This document shows, one piece after another, positions 26,257 to 35,040 of a stretch of 64,000 nt of DNA. The stretch covers positions 372,001-436,000 of the forward strand of contig CAWHIF010000009.1 of NCBI GenBank assembly GCA_963829235.1, given 5' to 3'. Below the pieces are notes generated by a model. That model did no database searches, was not told the DNA's origin, and was given only the letters and a program-made list of their open reading frames with translations. Position 1 is the first letter of the stretch, and every line of letters starts with the position of its first letter. The translations under genes and the position numbers were made by a program. The DNA comes from Bog-756 sp963829235 (GTDB lineage: Bacteria > Actinomycetota > Acidimicrobiia > Acidimicrobiales > RAAP-2).

Positions 26257-27456
26257 GTGCGCGCCGTCCAGTTCGACATGGCAGATCCGGCGTTTCCGGC
26301 GTCGCTCGTCGACCTTCCCGAACCCGAGCTCCCCACGGCTGCGTGGGCCCGGATCGAGGTGACGACCGGTGGCATCTGTGGCAGCGACCTCCACCTCTTC
26401 GCCCACAACACCGGTCCCTCCCCGACCCTGGCCTCGGTCGGTTCGTTCCCCTTCGTGCTCGGTCATGAGATCGCCGGCCGGATCATCGAAGCGGGGCCCG
26501 GGTGCCCACTTCCCGAAGGCACCCGGGTGGCTGTCGACCCCTGCATACCCTGCCTGCCCCGCGGCATCGATCCGCCGTGCGCGAACTGTTCCCGTGGATG
26601 GACTTCGTCCTGCCTCAACCTCGACAGCCGGCTCGTCAGCAGCGGACGGTCTCTCGGCTTCACCACCAACCTCGGAGGCGGATGGGGCGAGCAGGTTCTG
26701 GCCCACGAGTCGATGTTGCACCCGATCCCCGACGCAGTGCCCGACGGAGCCGCCTGCCTCCACGAACCGGTGTCGATCGCCTGTCACGGTCTCCTGCGGG
26801 CTCCCCCCGAGGATGGTGATCCGGTGCTGGTGGTGGGGGCCGGGATCATCGGGCTCGCCTCCGTGGCCGCCGTCAAGGCGCTCTACCCACGGTCGCCGGT
26901 GACCGTGCTCGCCCGCCACCCCCACCAGGCCGAGGCCGCGGTGGCCTGCGGCGCCGACCACGTGGTGCGGACCGACCCCGGATACGCGCACGTCGAGGTG
27001 CTGGCCGACCTGGTCGGCGCCCGGGTCATCGGTCGCAAGGCCCACCTGATGTTGATGGGCGGCTTTCCCCACGTGATCGAGGCCGTCGGCTCCCCGCAGT
27101 CGGTCACCGAAGCGCTGGCGGCCGTCGCCCACCGCGGGACCGTCCTGCTACTCGGGGCCGCCGGCATCAGCGAGGTCGACCTGACCCCGGTCTGGTACAA
27201 AGAGGCCGCACTGGTCGGATCGATCGACCACACGGCCGATGCCGGCTCCGCTCCCGGTCTGGCCGGTGGCCCCGGACGGCACTCCGTTGACCGCGCCCTC
27301 GATGTCCTGGCCGCCGGGCTCCTGCCCCATGAGGTGGTCGTCACCCACGAGTTCCCACTGGAGGACTTCCGAAAGGCAGTGGAGACGGCGATCGACCGCG
27401 ACACATCGCATGCAATCAAGGTCGCCTTCCGCCCCTCGGGGCGCGGGCAACGGTGA
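26257..27456 (+). CDS. zinc-dependent MDR alcohol dehydrogenase
   Basis: The 399-aa protein has catalytic zinc ligands in GGICGSDLH and GHEIAG, a four-Cys structural zinc loop (CIPC, then CANC and SSC) enlarged compared with ordinary ADHs, and a Rossmann motif VVGAGIIGLASVAA. TACGCT at 26245-26250 puts the TSS on the GTG at 26257, so the mRNA is leaderless. An SDR gene follows 10 bp downstream, which makes a two-dehydrogenase operon. Confidence 0.88.
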   Translation: MRAVQFDMADPAFPASLVDLPEPELPTAAWARIEVTTGGICGSDLHLFAHNTGPSPTLASVGSFPFVLGHEIAGRIIEAGPGCPLPEGTRVAVDPCIPCLPRGIDPPCANCSRGWTSSCLNLDSRLVSSGRSLGFTTNLGGGWGEQVLAHESMLHPIPDAVPDGAACLHEPVSIACHGLLRAPPEDGDPVLVVGAGIIGLASVAAVKALYPRSPVTVLARHPHQAEAAVACGADHVVRTDPGYAHVEVLADLVGARVIGRKAHLMLMGGFPHVIEAVGSPQSVTEALAAVAHRGTVLLLGAAGISEVDLTPVWYKEAALVGSIDHTADAGSAPGLAGGPGRHSVDRALDVLAAGLLPHEVVVTHEFPLEDFRKAVETAIDRDTSHAIKVAFRPSGRGQR

Positions 27457-27466
27457 CGGAGGGACC

Positions 27467-28294
27467 ATGAACGGCCTGAACGGGAAGTGCATCATCGTCA
27501 CGGGGGCGGCATCGGGTATCGGGCTGGCCTGCGTGGCCCGGTTGATCGGAGAGGGGGCACGCGTGGTGGGCGCCGACCTGCTCGACTATCCCGGGCGCCC
27601 GGCCGACGGCTCGGGGAAGCAGGCCGGAGACGACGTCTGGGACTTCCGCCCGGTCGACGTGGCCGACGAAGCATCGGTCGTCGCCCTGGTCGATGCGGCC
27701 GTCCGCTTCGGGGGCCGCGTCGACGGTGTGGTGAATGCGGCCGGGGTGGCCGGTGGAGGACCCGTCCACATGCTCCCGAAGGATGAATGGGACCGGGTTG
27801 TGGGGATCAACCTGACGGGCACGTATCTGGTGGCCAAGCACACCATCAAGCGGATGTTGGCTCAACCGGCAGTCGGAGATTCGAGAGGCTCAGTCGTCAC
27901 CGTGGCCAGCATCGAGGGCCTCGAGGGCACGGCCGGTGGCAGCGCCTACAGCGCATCCAAAGGCGGGGTCGTCCTCCTCACCAAGAGCATGGCCATCGAC
28001 TATGCCGGACGCGGGATACGGGTGAACGCGGTCTGCCCCGGATTCATCGACACGCCGATGACCCAACGTGTCTTCGACGGGCCGGGGATGGAAGAGGCCC
28101 GCTCCAGCGCCATCGGCGAGCACAAGATCCGCCGTCTGGGGCGACCCGAGGAGATCGCCGCGGCGGCGGCGTTCCTACTCTCGGACGACGCCTCGTTCAT
28201 CACCGGCCACGCCCTGCCGGTCGACGGAGGGTTCACGGCCGGCCGGGATCACGGCGTGACCGAGATGCTGGGCCTTTCCGGGCCAGAGCTCTGA
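27467..28294 (+). CDS. short-chain dehydrogenase/reductase
   Basis: The 275-aa classical SDR has TGAASGIG for NAD(P) binding, NAAG, the catalytic Ser in VTVASIEG, YSASKGG (Tyr-x3-Lys) and the C-terminal PVDGGFTAG. GGAGGGACC gives a good ribosome-binding site for ATG 27467. It follows the zinc ADH by 10 bp, and the GH65-like lipoprotein gene starts 30 bp later. Substrate unknown. Confidence 0.9.
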   Translation: MNGLNGKCIIVTGAASGIGLACVARLIGEGARVVGADLLDYPGRPADGSGKQAGDDVWDFRPVDVADEASVVALVDAAVRFGGRVDGVVNAAGVAGGGPVHMLPKDEWDRVVGINLTGTYLVAKHTIKRMLAQPAVGDSRGSVVTVASIEGLEGTAGGSAYSASKGGVVLLTKSMAIDYAGRGIRVNAVCPGFIDTPMTQRVFDGPGMEEARSSAIGEHKIRRLGRPEEIAAAAAFLLSDDASFITGHALPVDGGFTAGRDHGVTEMLGLSGPEL

Positions 28295-28324
28295 CCGGTG
28301 GTTCGTGGACCGCGGGATCTGAAC

Positions 28325-31024
28325 ATGCGACGACTGGGTCTCGCGGTCATCGGAGGGTGCTGCGCGGTCGCCATGGCCGGATGTGGAGCAAACGCAGCCC
28401 TCCCGGCGGGCACGGTGAACGGCATCGCCGGGGCCGACCCTGCCGCCGGAACCGGCTCGTTCGTGCTCACGGCCACCAACACAGGCTCGACCTATGCACC
28501 CACGTTCACCGGCAACGGCGAGCTCGGAATCCGGGTCCCGGCGGCCGGCCAGGGCTATGCGGGCGGGACGGTTCCCGCCCTGGCCGAACTGGCCGGCTTC
28601 TATGCCCAACCTTCCGGTGGGGTCCAGCAGCGGGCCAGTCTGCCGACCTGGTCGACGCTCGCCTTCTCGGACGGCGGGAGCACGTTCGCCCTCTCGAGCG
28701 GCCGCACCACCGACTGGCGGCAGTCGATCGATCTTCGAACCGGCGTGATCACCACGTCGGCCCTGTGGACGGCCCCGAACGGACAGGTGACCCGACTCTC
28801 GTACCAGGTCCTCACGGACAGGGCCCGGGCCCATGTCGGCCTGGTGCAGCTGACCTTCCAGCCCCGGTGGACCGGCAACGCGGCCGTCACCGACGTGATC
28901 GACGGATCACCTGCCACCTTGAGCACCCAGGTGGGAAAGTCCTGGGTGCCCTCGGCCCACCGCGACTCGGTCACCGTGCGGGCCGTCGGCACCGGTATCG
29001 AGGCGGCCATTGCCAGCCAGCTGGCGGTGAGCGACAACGTGCATGCGTCGACCACGGCGATCAACCAGTCGGCCGCCCAGAGCGTCGGACAAGTGCTTTC
29101 GTTCGGTGTGACCGCCGGACAGCGCTACACCTTCACCAAGTACGTCGGCATCACGACGTCCCAGGAGAGCAGCTCCCCGACCTCGGCCGCCCAATCCACA
29201 GCTGCGGGCGCGGCCACCACGGGATTCGGGCCACTGGTGACGGCCAACGACGCCGCCTGGGCCGCACTCTGGTCCGGCCGGATCGACGTACTCGGCAACC
29301 AGGCGCTCGCCTCCGAAGTGAACGCCAGCGAGTTCTATCTCTGGTCGAGCACCCGTGACGGGGTGAACTGGAGCATCTCGCCGGCCGGGCTGTCCTCGAA
29401 CGGGTATGACGGCCACATCTTCTGGGACGCAGAGACGTGGATGTACCCGGCGCTGCTGGCCCAACATCCCGATCTCGCCTCAGGCATCAACGAGTACCGG
29501 TACGCCCGCCTGGCCGCCGCCCATGCCCACGCCTTGTCGACCGGCTACCAGGGCAGCCGCTTCCCGTGGGAGAGCGCCCTCGACGGCACCGAGCAGATTC
29601 CCCCACCGGTTTCCGCGTTCACCGAGGGCATCTACGAGCAGCACATCAGCTCGGACGTCGCCCTGGCCCAATGGCAGTACTTCGAGGCCACCGGGGACAA
29701 GAAGTGGCTGGCCCAGCGGGGCTGGCCGGTGCTCTCGGGAGTGGCGACCTTCTGGGCATCGCGAGCTGTGCCCGGATCCAACCACACCTACGACATCGAC
29801 GGCGTCACCGGACCCGATGAGGACAACCCCGACGTCGACAACGAGGTGTACACGAATGCCGCCGCGGCAACCGTCTTGCGGGACGCCGTCCAGGCGGCCC
29901 GGGTCGTCGGGGCCAAGGCACCGGAAGCCTGGTCGCGAATTGCGTCGGGGCTCCTGATCCTGTCGGACACCGCCCTCGACGTGTCCCCCGAGTTCGCCGG
30001 CTACGACGCCCAGCTGATCAAGCAGGCCGATGCCACGCTGCTCGAATACCCGCTCGGCTTTCCGATCCCGGCGAGCGTCGCCCAGAAGAACGTGGACTAC
30101 TACGCGCCACGGACCGACCCGGCCGGTCCGTCGATGAGCGATGCGATCAACTCGATCGACACCGCGCAATCGGGGACGGTGGGTTGCGCCAGCTATGTGT
30201 TCACCCTCCGCAGCGTGCAACCGTTCGTACGCGACGTGTTCGACCAGTTCTCGGAGACCAGGACGGGCGGAGTCCTGACGTTCATGACCGGTATCGGCGG
30301 ATTCCTCCAGGAGTTCCTCTACGGCTACTCGGGATTGCGCTGGAACACGGACGGCGTGCGGATCTCACCCAGTCTCACCGGCCAGTTGGGCGGGGTGGTC
30401 CTCCACGATCTCTCGTGGCAGGGTCGGCGGTTCACGATGGCCATCGGCCAGGACACCACAACGGTGACCGTGAACAGCGGGGGTACGCTGCCCGTGCTGG
30501 TCGGGTCCACGACCGACATGGTCGGGGTCGGGCAGTCGCTTTCGATCGCCACCCGCCGTCCGGACCTTCAACGGTCCGGTGACCGGGCCCTGTGCCAACC
30601 GGCAACCGCCACCTCGTCGCAGCCGGGTGCCCCCGCTCTGGCTGCGGTCGACGGCAGCCAGGCCACCGACTGGCAACCTCGCTCGCTCCCGGCGACGATC
30701 AGGGTCCCGCTCGCCGGACCGGCCGGGGTCATCGACAGCGCCACCCTCGTCTGGGGCCAACAGTGGCCTCCGGCGCCCGGGCCCAACCTGCCCCCTCCGC
30801 CCGGGCCGGTTGCGACACTGCGGGCCAGCAGCTACACGGTGGCCGTCTCCGGTAACGGAAGCACGTGGAACACGGTGGCCACCGTCGTCGGCCGGACCTC
30901 AGGATCCACCGATGTCTTGCACTTCCCGGCCGTTCGGGCCCGCGACATCAGCGTCACCATCACCGCGTCGGCCGGCTCACAGCCGCCGTCGCTCGACGAG
31001 CTGACCGTGGGAAAGGGGGCATGA
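28325..31024 (+). CDS. secreted GH65-like lipoprotein with C-terminal discoidin-like domain
   Basis: The 899-aa lipoprotein has a signal peptide MRRLGLAVIGGCCAVAMAGC with a lipobox. It has the glycoside hydrolase 65 (acid trehalase / disaccharide phosphorylase) layout: N-terminal beta-sandwich, then an (alpha/alpha)6 barrel with GHIFWDAETWMYPALL and GVTGPDEDNPDVDNEVYTN. Glu499 in GPDE matches the general acid of kojibiose/maltose phosphorylases. The last 150 residues look like an F5/8-type carbohydrate-binding sandwich. It is probably an extracytoplasmic alpha-glucosidase such as a trehalase. ATG 28325 was chosen because the signal peptide starts there; GTG 28298 adds nine residues. Confidence 0.82.
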   Translation: MRRLGLAVIGGCCAVAMAGCGANAALPAGTVNGIAGADPAAGTGSFVLTATNTGSTYAPTFTGNGELGIRVPAAGQGYAGGTVPALAELAGFYAQPSGGVQQRASLPTWSTLAFSDGGSTFALSSGRTTDWRQSIDLRTGVITTSALWTAPNGQVTRLSYQVLTDRARAHVGLVQLTFQPRWTGNAAVTDVIDGSPATLSTQVGKSWVPSAHRDSVTVRAVGTGIEAAIASQLAVSDNVHASTTAINQSAAQSVGQVLSFGVTAGQRYTFTKYVGITTSQESSSPTSAAQSTAAGAATTGFGPLVTANDAAWAALWSGRIDVLGNQALASEVNASEFYLWSSTRDGVNWSISPAGLSSNGYDGHIFWDAETWMYPALLAQHPDLASGINEYRYARLAAAHAHALSTGYQGSRFPWESALDGTEQIPPPVSAFTEGIYEQHISSDVALAQWQYFEATGDKKWLAQRGWPVLSGVATFWASRAVPGSNHTYDIDGVTGPDEDNPDVDNEVYTNAAAATVLRDAVQAARVVGAKAPEAWSRIASGLLILSDTALDVSPEFAGYDAQLIKQADATLLEYPLGFPIPASVAQKNVDYYAPRTDPAGPSMSDAINSIDTAQSGTVGCASYVFTLRSVQPFVRDVFDQFSETRTGGVLTFMTGIGGFLQEFLYGYSGLRWNTDGVRISPSLTGQLGGVVLHDLSWQGRRFTMAIGQDTTTVTVNSGGTLPVLVGSTTDMVGVGQSLSIATRRPDLQRSGDRALCQPATATSSQPGAPALAAVDGSQATDWQPRSLPATIRVPLAGPAGVIDSATLVWGQQWPPAPGPNLPPPPGPVATLRASSYTVAVSGNGSTWNTVATVVGRTSGSTDVLHFPAVRARDISVTITASAGSQPPSLDELTVGKGA

Positions 31025-31809
31025 CCGGGGCAGAGGTTCCACTGACCGGCGGTGCCCTCAACGCGATCGTCCGGGTCGGCGACACGGTGCGCCGGCCGAT
31101 CGGGCCTTGGACGCCGACCATCCATGCGTTGCTCCGGCACGTCCGGGCACGCGGCTTCGAGCTGGCGCCGGAACCGCTCGGCGTGGACGACCTCGGCCGG
31201 GAGATCATCTCGTACGTCCCGGGCACCACCGTGGGCTGGTCGCTCCCGTGGCCGGATTCGATACGCCACGACGACCTGCTCGTGGAGATGGGCCTGGCCA
31301 CGGCCCGCTACCACCGGGCGGTGGCCGATTTCCGACCGGCCGGAACCATACCGTGGCAGTCCGGTCCGGCGGCCCTCGGGCCTGCGGAGCTGGTCTGCCA
31401 TCATGATCTGGCGCCGTACAACGTCGTTGTGGACGACGGGCATCTCGTGGGCATCATCGACTGGGATCTCGCCGGGCCCGGGAGCGCCTCTTCCGACCTG
31501 GCCTTCGTCGCCTGGCAGTGGGTCCCGCTCCACGGGCCGTCCACCGCCGGCCTGCTCGGATGGGCGGAGCCACCCGACCGGGCTCGTCGGCTGCGGCTGC
31601 TGCTCGACGCATACGGTCTGCGCGATCGCACCGGGTTCATCGACCACGTCGTGGCCCGGGTCGGCTACAACCGCGAGATCATGGTCCAAAAGGCGGCCGC
31701 AGGAAATCAGGCCTACCAGGACCTGATCGACAACGGGCACCTGGTCGGGATGGACGAGGCGCTCACCTTCCTGGCCGAGCACGGCCCCCGGCTGCAGGAC
31801 CAACTCTGA
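31021..31809 (+). CDS. APH-family small-molecule kinase
   Basis: The 262-aa aminoglycoside-phosphotransferase fold protein has the catalytic loop CHHDLAPYNVVVDD and the metal-binding IIDWDLAGPGS. ATGA overlap with the GH65-like gene shows translational coupling, so it may phosphorylate the sugar released by that enzyme. This is an inference from context: APH-fold kinases also act on choline, homoserine, macrolides and others. Confidence 0.85.
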   Translation: MTGAEVPLTGGALNAIVRVGDTVRRPIGPWTPTIHALLRHVRARGFELAPEPLGVDDLGREIISYVPGTTVGWSLPWPDSIRHDDLLVEMGLATARYHRAVADFRPAGTIPWQSGPAALGPAELVCHHDLAPYNVVVDDGHLVGIIDWDLAGPGSASSDLAFVAWQWVPLHGPSTAGLLGWAEPPDRARRLRLLLDAYGLRDRTGFIDHVVARVGYNREIMVQKAAAGNQAYQDLIDNGHLVGMDEALTFLAEHGPRLQDQL

Positions 31810-31831
31810 GAGGGGCGCCGCCGGCCTACGT

Positions 31832-32068
31832 TCATCCTGCCCTGACCGAGTCGAATGTCGGGGCTCCCGGCTCGAGAGGCACCCGGGCACACCTGGCCGT
31901 GAAGCTTCTGGCGTGGTACCAACCGCAGAGCATGGTCAGGTCGAGGAGCTGGCCATCGTCGAACTCCTCCGACAGCTCGGCCCAGAGTCGGTCGCCGGTA
32001 TCGCCGTCGTCGTGCAGCGCATCGACGGGGCCCGGCGACTTCAGCCGGACGGCGGGATCGATGACCAC
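31832..32068 (-). pseudogene. carboxymuconolactone decarboxylase-family remnant
   Basis: The 78-residue frame resembles only the C-terminal half of an AhpD-like carboxymuconolactone decarboxylase protein (VDALHDDGDTGDRLWAELSEEF, then LLDLTMLCGWYHARSF). The N-terminal half with the CxxC is missing. The sequence where it should lie is occupied by the start of tldD on the other strand, and no other frame there continues the family. It is probably a truncated relic left when the tldDE block was joined here. Confidence 0.6.
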
Positions 32069-32077
32069 GCCATCCCC

Positions 32078-32092
32078 TACTATTCGCCCCTG
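32078..32092 (+). promoter_or_regulatory. -10 element of leaderless tldD-like gene
   Basis: TACTAT (32078-32083) predicts a TSS at about 32090, two bases before the GTG at 32092. No ribosome-binding site is present. Confidence 0.55.
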
Positions 32093-33597
32093 TGCGTCCC
32101 CCCGAGGATTCCGCCGACCCTGATCGGCTCGCCGCCGTCCGGGATGCGGTCCTGGCCGAAGGCCAGCGGCTCGGTTGCACGAACGCGGAGCTCCGGGTGG
32201 AGCGAATCCGCTCCCAGCATGTGCGCCTTCGGGACGGGCGACTCGAAGGGGCCGCCGACGACACCGAGCTGGGCATGGGTGTGAGGGTCGTCGTGGATGG
32301 CGCCCTGGGCTTTGCGGCCACGGTGGCGACCGGTGCCGCCGGGGCCGCCGAGCTGGTCCGCGACGCGGTCGAGGGTGCCCGGGTCATCGCCGCCGCCGGC
32401 GGCCGACCGGTCGAGCTGGCGGCAGAGGCAGGTCACGGGGTCGTCGATTGGACCGCCCCCCATGACGTCGATCCGGTGTCAGTTCCGTTGGCGGAAAAGG
32501 TCGGACTCCTGGCCGAGTGGAGCGGACGCCTGTTGGCCGCGGATGCGGTGGACCACGTCACCGCCGAGGTGCTGGCAGTCACCGAGGACAAGTACTACGC
32601 CGACCTGTCCGGGACCGAGGCCACCCAATTGCGGGTCCGTGTCCACCCCGTCGTCGAGGCGCTCGCCGTCGACCCCGATGGCGGCTTCGAGACCATGCGC
32701 ACCGTCGCACCGCCGACGGGCCGGGGGTGGGAGTACCTGCTGGGCGAGGGATGGGACTGGGACGCCGAGCTCGACTCGATGCCCGGTCTGTTGGCCGAGA
32801 AGGTCGCGGCTCCGTCGGTCGAAGCCGGCCAGTACGATCTGGTCATCGATCCGACCAATCTGTGGCTCACGATCCACGAATCGATCGGGCACGCCACGGA
32901 GTTGGACCGGGCCATGGGGTACGAAGCGGCCTACGCCGGAACCTCGTTCGCCACCTTCGACCGGCTCGGAACGCTGCAGTACGGCTCCGCCGCCATGAAC
33001 GTCACCGGTGACCGCACGACGCCCCACGGGCTGGCCACCGTGGCCATCGATGACGAAGGTGTGCCCGGCCAGTCGTTCGATCTCATCCGTGGGGGCATCC
33101 TGGCCGGCTACCAACTCGATCGGGCCATGGCCGCGGTCAGCGGGCTCGGGGCCTCCAACGGCTGTGCCTTCGCCGACTCGCCGCTGCACATACCCATCCA
33201 GCGAATGGCGAATGTCTCGCTGCAGCCGGCCGAGGGGCAGGGACCGACCACCGGGGACCTCATCGGTGGGGTCGAACGGGGCATCTACGTCGTGGGCGAC
33301 AAGAGCTGGTCGATCGACATGCAGCGGTACAACTTCCAGTTCACCGGACAGCGCTTCTTCCGGATCGAAGGTGGCCGCCTCGCCGGTCAGGTCCGAGACG
33401 TGGCCTACCAGGCGACCACCACCGAATTCTGGGGCTCGATGGAAGCTGTCGGCGGTCGTTCGACCTACCTCCTGGGTGGCGCGTTCAATTGCGGCAAGGG
33501 TCAGCCGGGCCAGGTCGCCCCGGTCTCCCACGGCTGCCCGTCGGTTCTGGTTCGAGACGTCCGGGTCCTCAACGCCCGCCGGGAGTCCGGGCGGTGA
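32092..33597 (+). CDS. tldD: TldD-family metallopeptidase
   Basis: The 501-aa protein has the zinc-binding HExxxH motif (IHESIGHATELDRA), with the third ligand expected near GQVAPVSHGC. TldD forms a heterodimeric protease with TldE/PmbA that degrades unfolded peptides and matures RiPPs in some bacteria. The partner gene follows with a GTGA overlap. No RiPP precursor or modifying enzyme is nearby, so a general peptide-degradation role is more likely. Confidence 0.92.
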   Translation: MRPPEDSADPDRLAAVRDAVLAEGQRLGCTNAELRVERIRSQHVRLRDGRLEGAADDTELGMGVRVVVDGALGFAATVATGAAGAAELVRDAVEGARVIAAAGGRPVELAAEAGHGVVDWTAPHDVDPVSVPLAEKVGLLAEWSGRLLAADAVDHVTAEVLAVTEDKYYADLSGTEATQLRVRVHPVVEALAVDPDGGFETMRTVAPPTGRGWEYLLGEGWDWDAELDSMPGLLAEKVAAPSVEAGQYDLVIDPTNLWLTIHESIGHATELDRAMGYEAAYAGTSFATFDRLGTLQYGSAAMNVTGDRTTPHGLATVAIDDEGVPGQSFDLIRGGILAGYQLDRAMAAVSGLGASNGCAFADSPLHIPIQRMANVSLQPAEGQGPTTGDLIGGVERGIYVVGDKSWSIDMQRYNFQFTGQRFFRIEGGRLAGQVRDVAYQATTTEFWGSMEAVGGRSTYLLGGAFNCGKGQPGQVAPVSHGCPSVLVRDVRVLNARRESGR

Positions 33598-35012
33598 GCG
33601 GGAGCGCACTTCCACCTGCCCAGGCGGTGGTGGAGGACAGCCTGGCCGCCGCTCGCGCCGGCAGTGACGACTGTGTCGTGATCGTCGAAGAGACGAGCGA
33701 GGTCGAGGTGCGCCTGGCCAACAACACCACCACGACCAACGGAAGGCGGCGCGGCCGGCGGGTGACCGTGATCAGCCTGCGCGACGTCGAGGGCGGGATG
33801 GCTGCGGGGGTAGCCCGCCGCGGCGGTGACGTCGACGTCCTCGAGCTGGTCCGCGCCGCCGAAGCGGACGCAGCCGGATCCCCTCCCGCCGACGACTACG
33901 CTCCGCTCGTCCAACCCGCGCCTGCCGGGGCCCGACCGGAGGGGTCGGCCACGTTCGACGCCCCTCCCGGCCAGACCGACCTCACCGTCCTCTCCGGGGT
34001 GCTGTCCGAGCTGTCCGGATCCTTCGGCCGGGCCCGAGCCGCCGACTACGTGCTGGCCGGATTCGCCGAGCATCGTCGCACGACCGGGTACCTGGGCACC
34101 TCGACCGGTGTGCGCCTGGCCCATTCCCAACCCCAGGGCGCGCTCCAACTGGTGGCCCGGAGCGGCGACGGGTCGGCTTCGACCTGGGCCGGTGTCGCCA
34201 CCAACGACTTCGCGGACGTGTCCGTGGATGATGTCGAAGCCCGGTTGCGCACGCGGCTGGCGTGGTCCACCGAGCGATTGGACCGGAGTGCCGGTCGGTA
34301 CGAGGTGCTCCTTCCCGCAGAGGCCGTCGCCGATCTGATGGTGTCCATCGCCTACGAAGCCAGCGGACAGGACGCCGAAGACGGCAAGACGGTCTTCTCC
34401 CGTCCGGGAGGTGGGACCCGGGTGGGCGACGTACTGTCGCCCCTGGCGTTCAATCTCCGCAGCGATCCGACCGAGCCCGGACTCGAATGCACCCCGTTCC
34501 TCGCCGCGAGCTCGTCCACGTCCGACACATCGGTCTTCGACAACGGGCTCGCCCTGCACCGCACCGACTGGATCGTCGACGGTCGCCTCAACCGCCTCCG
34601 CTACCACCGGGCCGGTGCCGCCCGCTCCGGTGCGAAGCCCGCCGGCTTCATCGACAACCTGGTGCTGGAGCTGCCGGGGGCCGGCGGATCCTTGGCGGAC
34701 ATGGTGTCCCGGACCGAGCGCGGGCTCCTCCTGACCTGCCTCTGGTACATCCGCGAGGTGGATCCGGCCACCATGCTCCTGACCGGCCTCACCCGCGATG
34801 GTGTCTACGTCATCGAGGACGGGGAGGTCGTCGGGGCATCCAACAACTTCCGCTTCAATGAGAGCCCCGTGGACCTGCTGGCCCGCGCCTCCGAAGTCGG
34901 TGCCACCGAGCGCGCACTGGGCCGGGAGTTCGGCGAATACCTCAACCGCACACGCATGCCACCGCTTCGGATCCCCGACTTCAACATGAGCTCGGTCAGT
35001 CGGGCCAGTTGA
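33594..35012 (+). CDS. tldE: TldE/PmbA-family protein
   Basis: The 472-aa partner of TldD lacks the HExxxH motif, as expected for TldE. Conserved parts include LANNTTTTNGRRRGRRVTV at the N-terminus, YLGTSTGVRLAHSQPQG and FIDNLVLELPGAGGSLADMV. GTG 33594 overlaps the tldD stop by 4 bp. It ends convergent with the CYTH-CHAD gene. Confidence 0.9.
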   Translation: MSGSALPPAQAVVEDSLAAARAGSDDCVVIVEETSEVEVRLANNTTTTNGRRRGRRVTVISLRDVEGGMAAGVARRGGDVDVLELVRAAEADAAGSPPADDYAPLVQPAPAGARPEGSATFDAPPGQTDLTVLSGVLSELSGSFGRARAADYVLAGFAEHRRTTGYLGTSTGVRLAHSQPQGALQLVARSGDGSASTWAGVATNDFADVSVDDVEARLRTRLAWSTERLDRSAGRYEVLLPAEAVADLMVSIAYEASGQDAEDGKTVFSRPGGGTRVGDVLSPLAFNLRSDPTEPGLECTPFLAASSSTSDTSVFDNGLALHRTDWIVDGRLNRLRYHRAGAARSGAKPAGFIDNLVLELPGAGGSLADMVSRTERGLLLTCLWYIREVDPATMLLTGLTRDGVYVIEDGEVVGASNNFRFNESPVDLLARASEVGATERALGREFGEYLNRTRMPPLRIPDFNMSSVSRAS

Positions 35013-35040
35013 AGCGGGGGCGGCACCGAGGTCCCGATCC

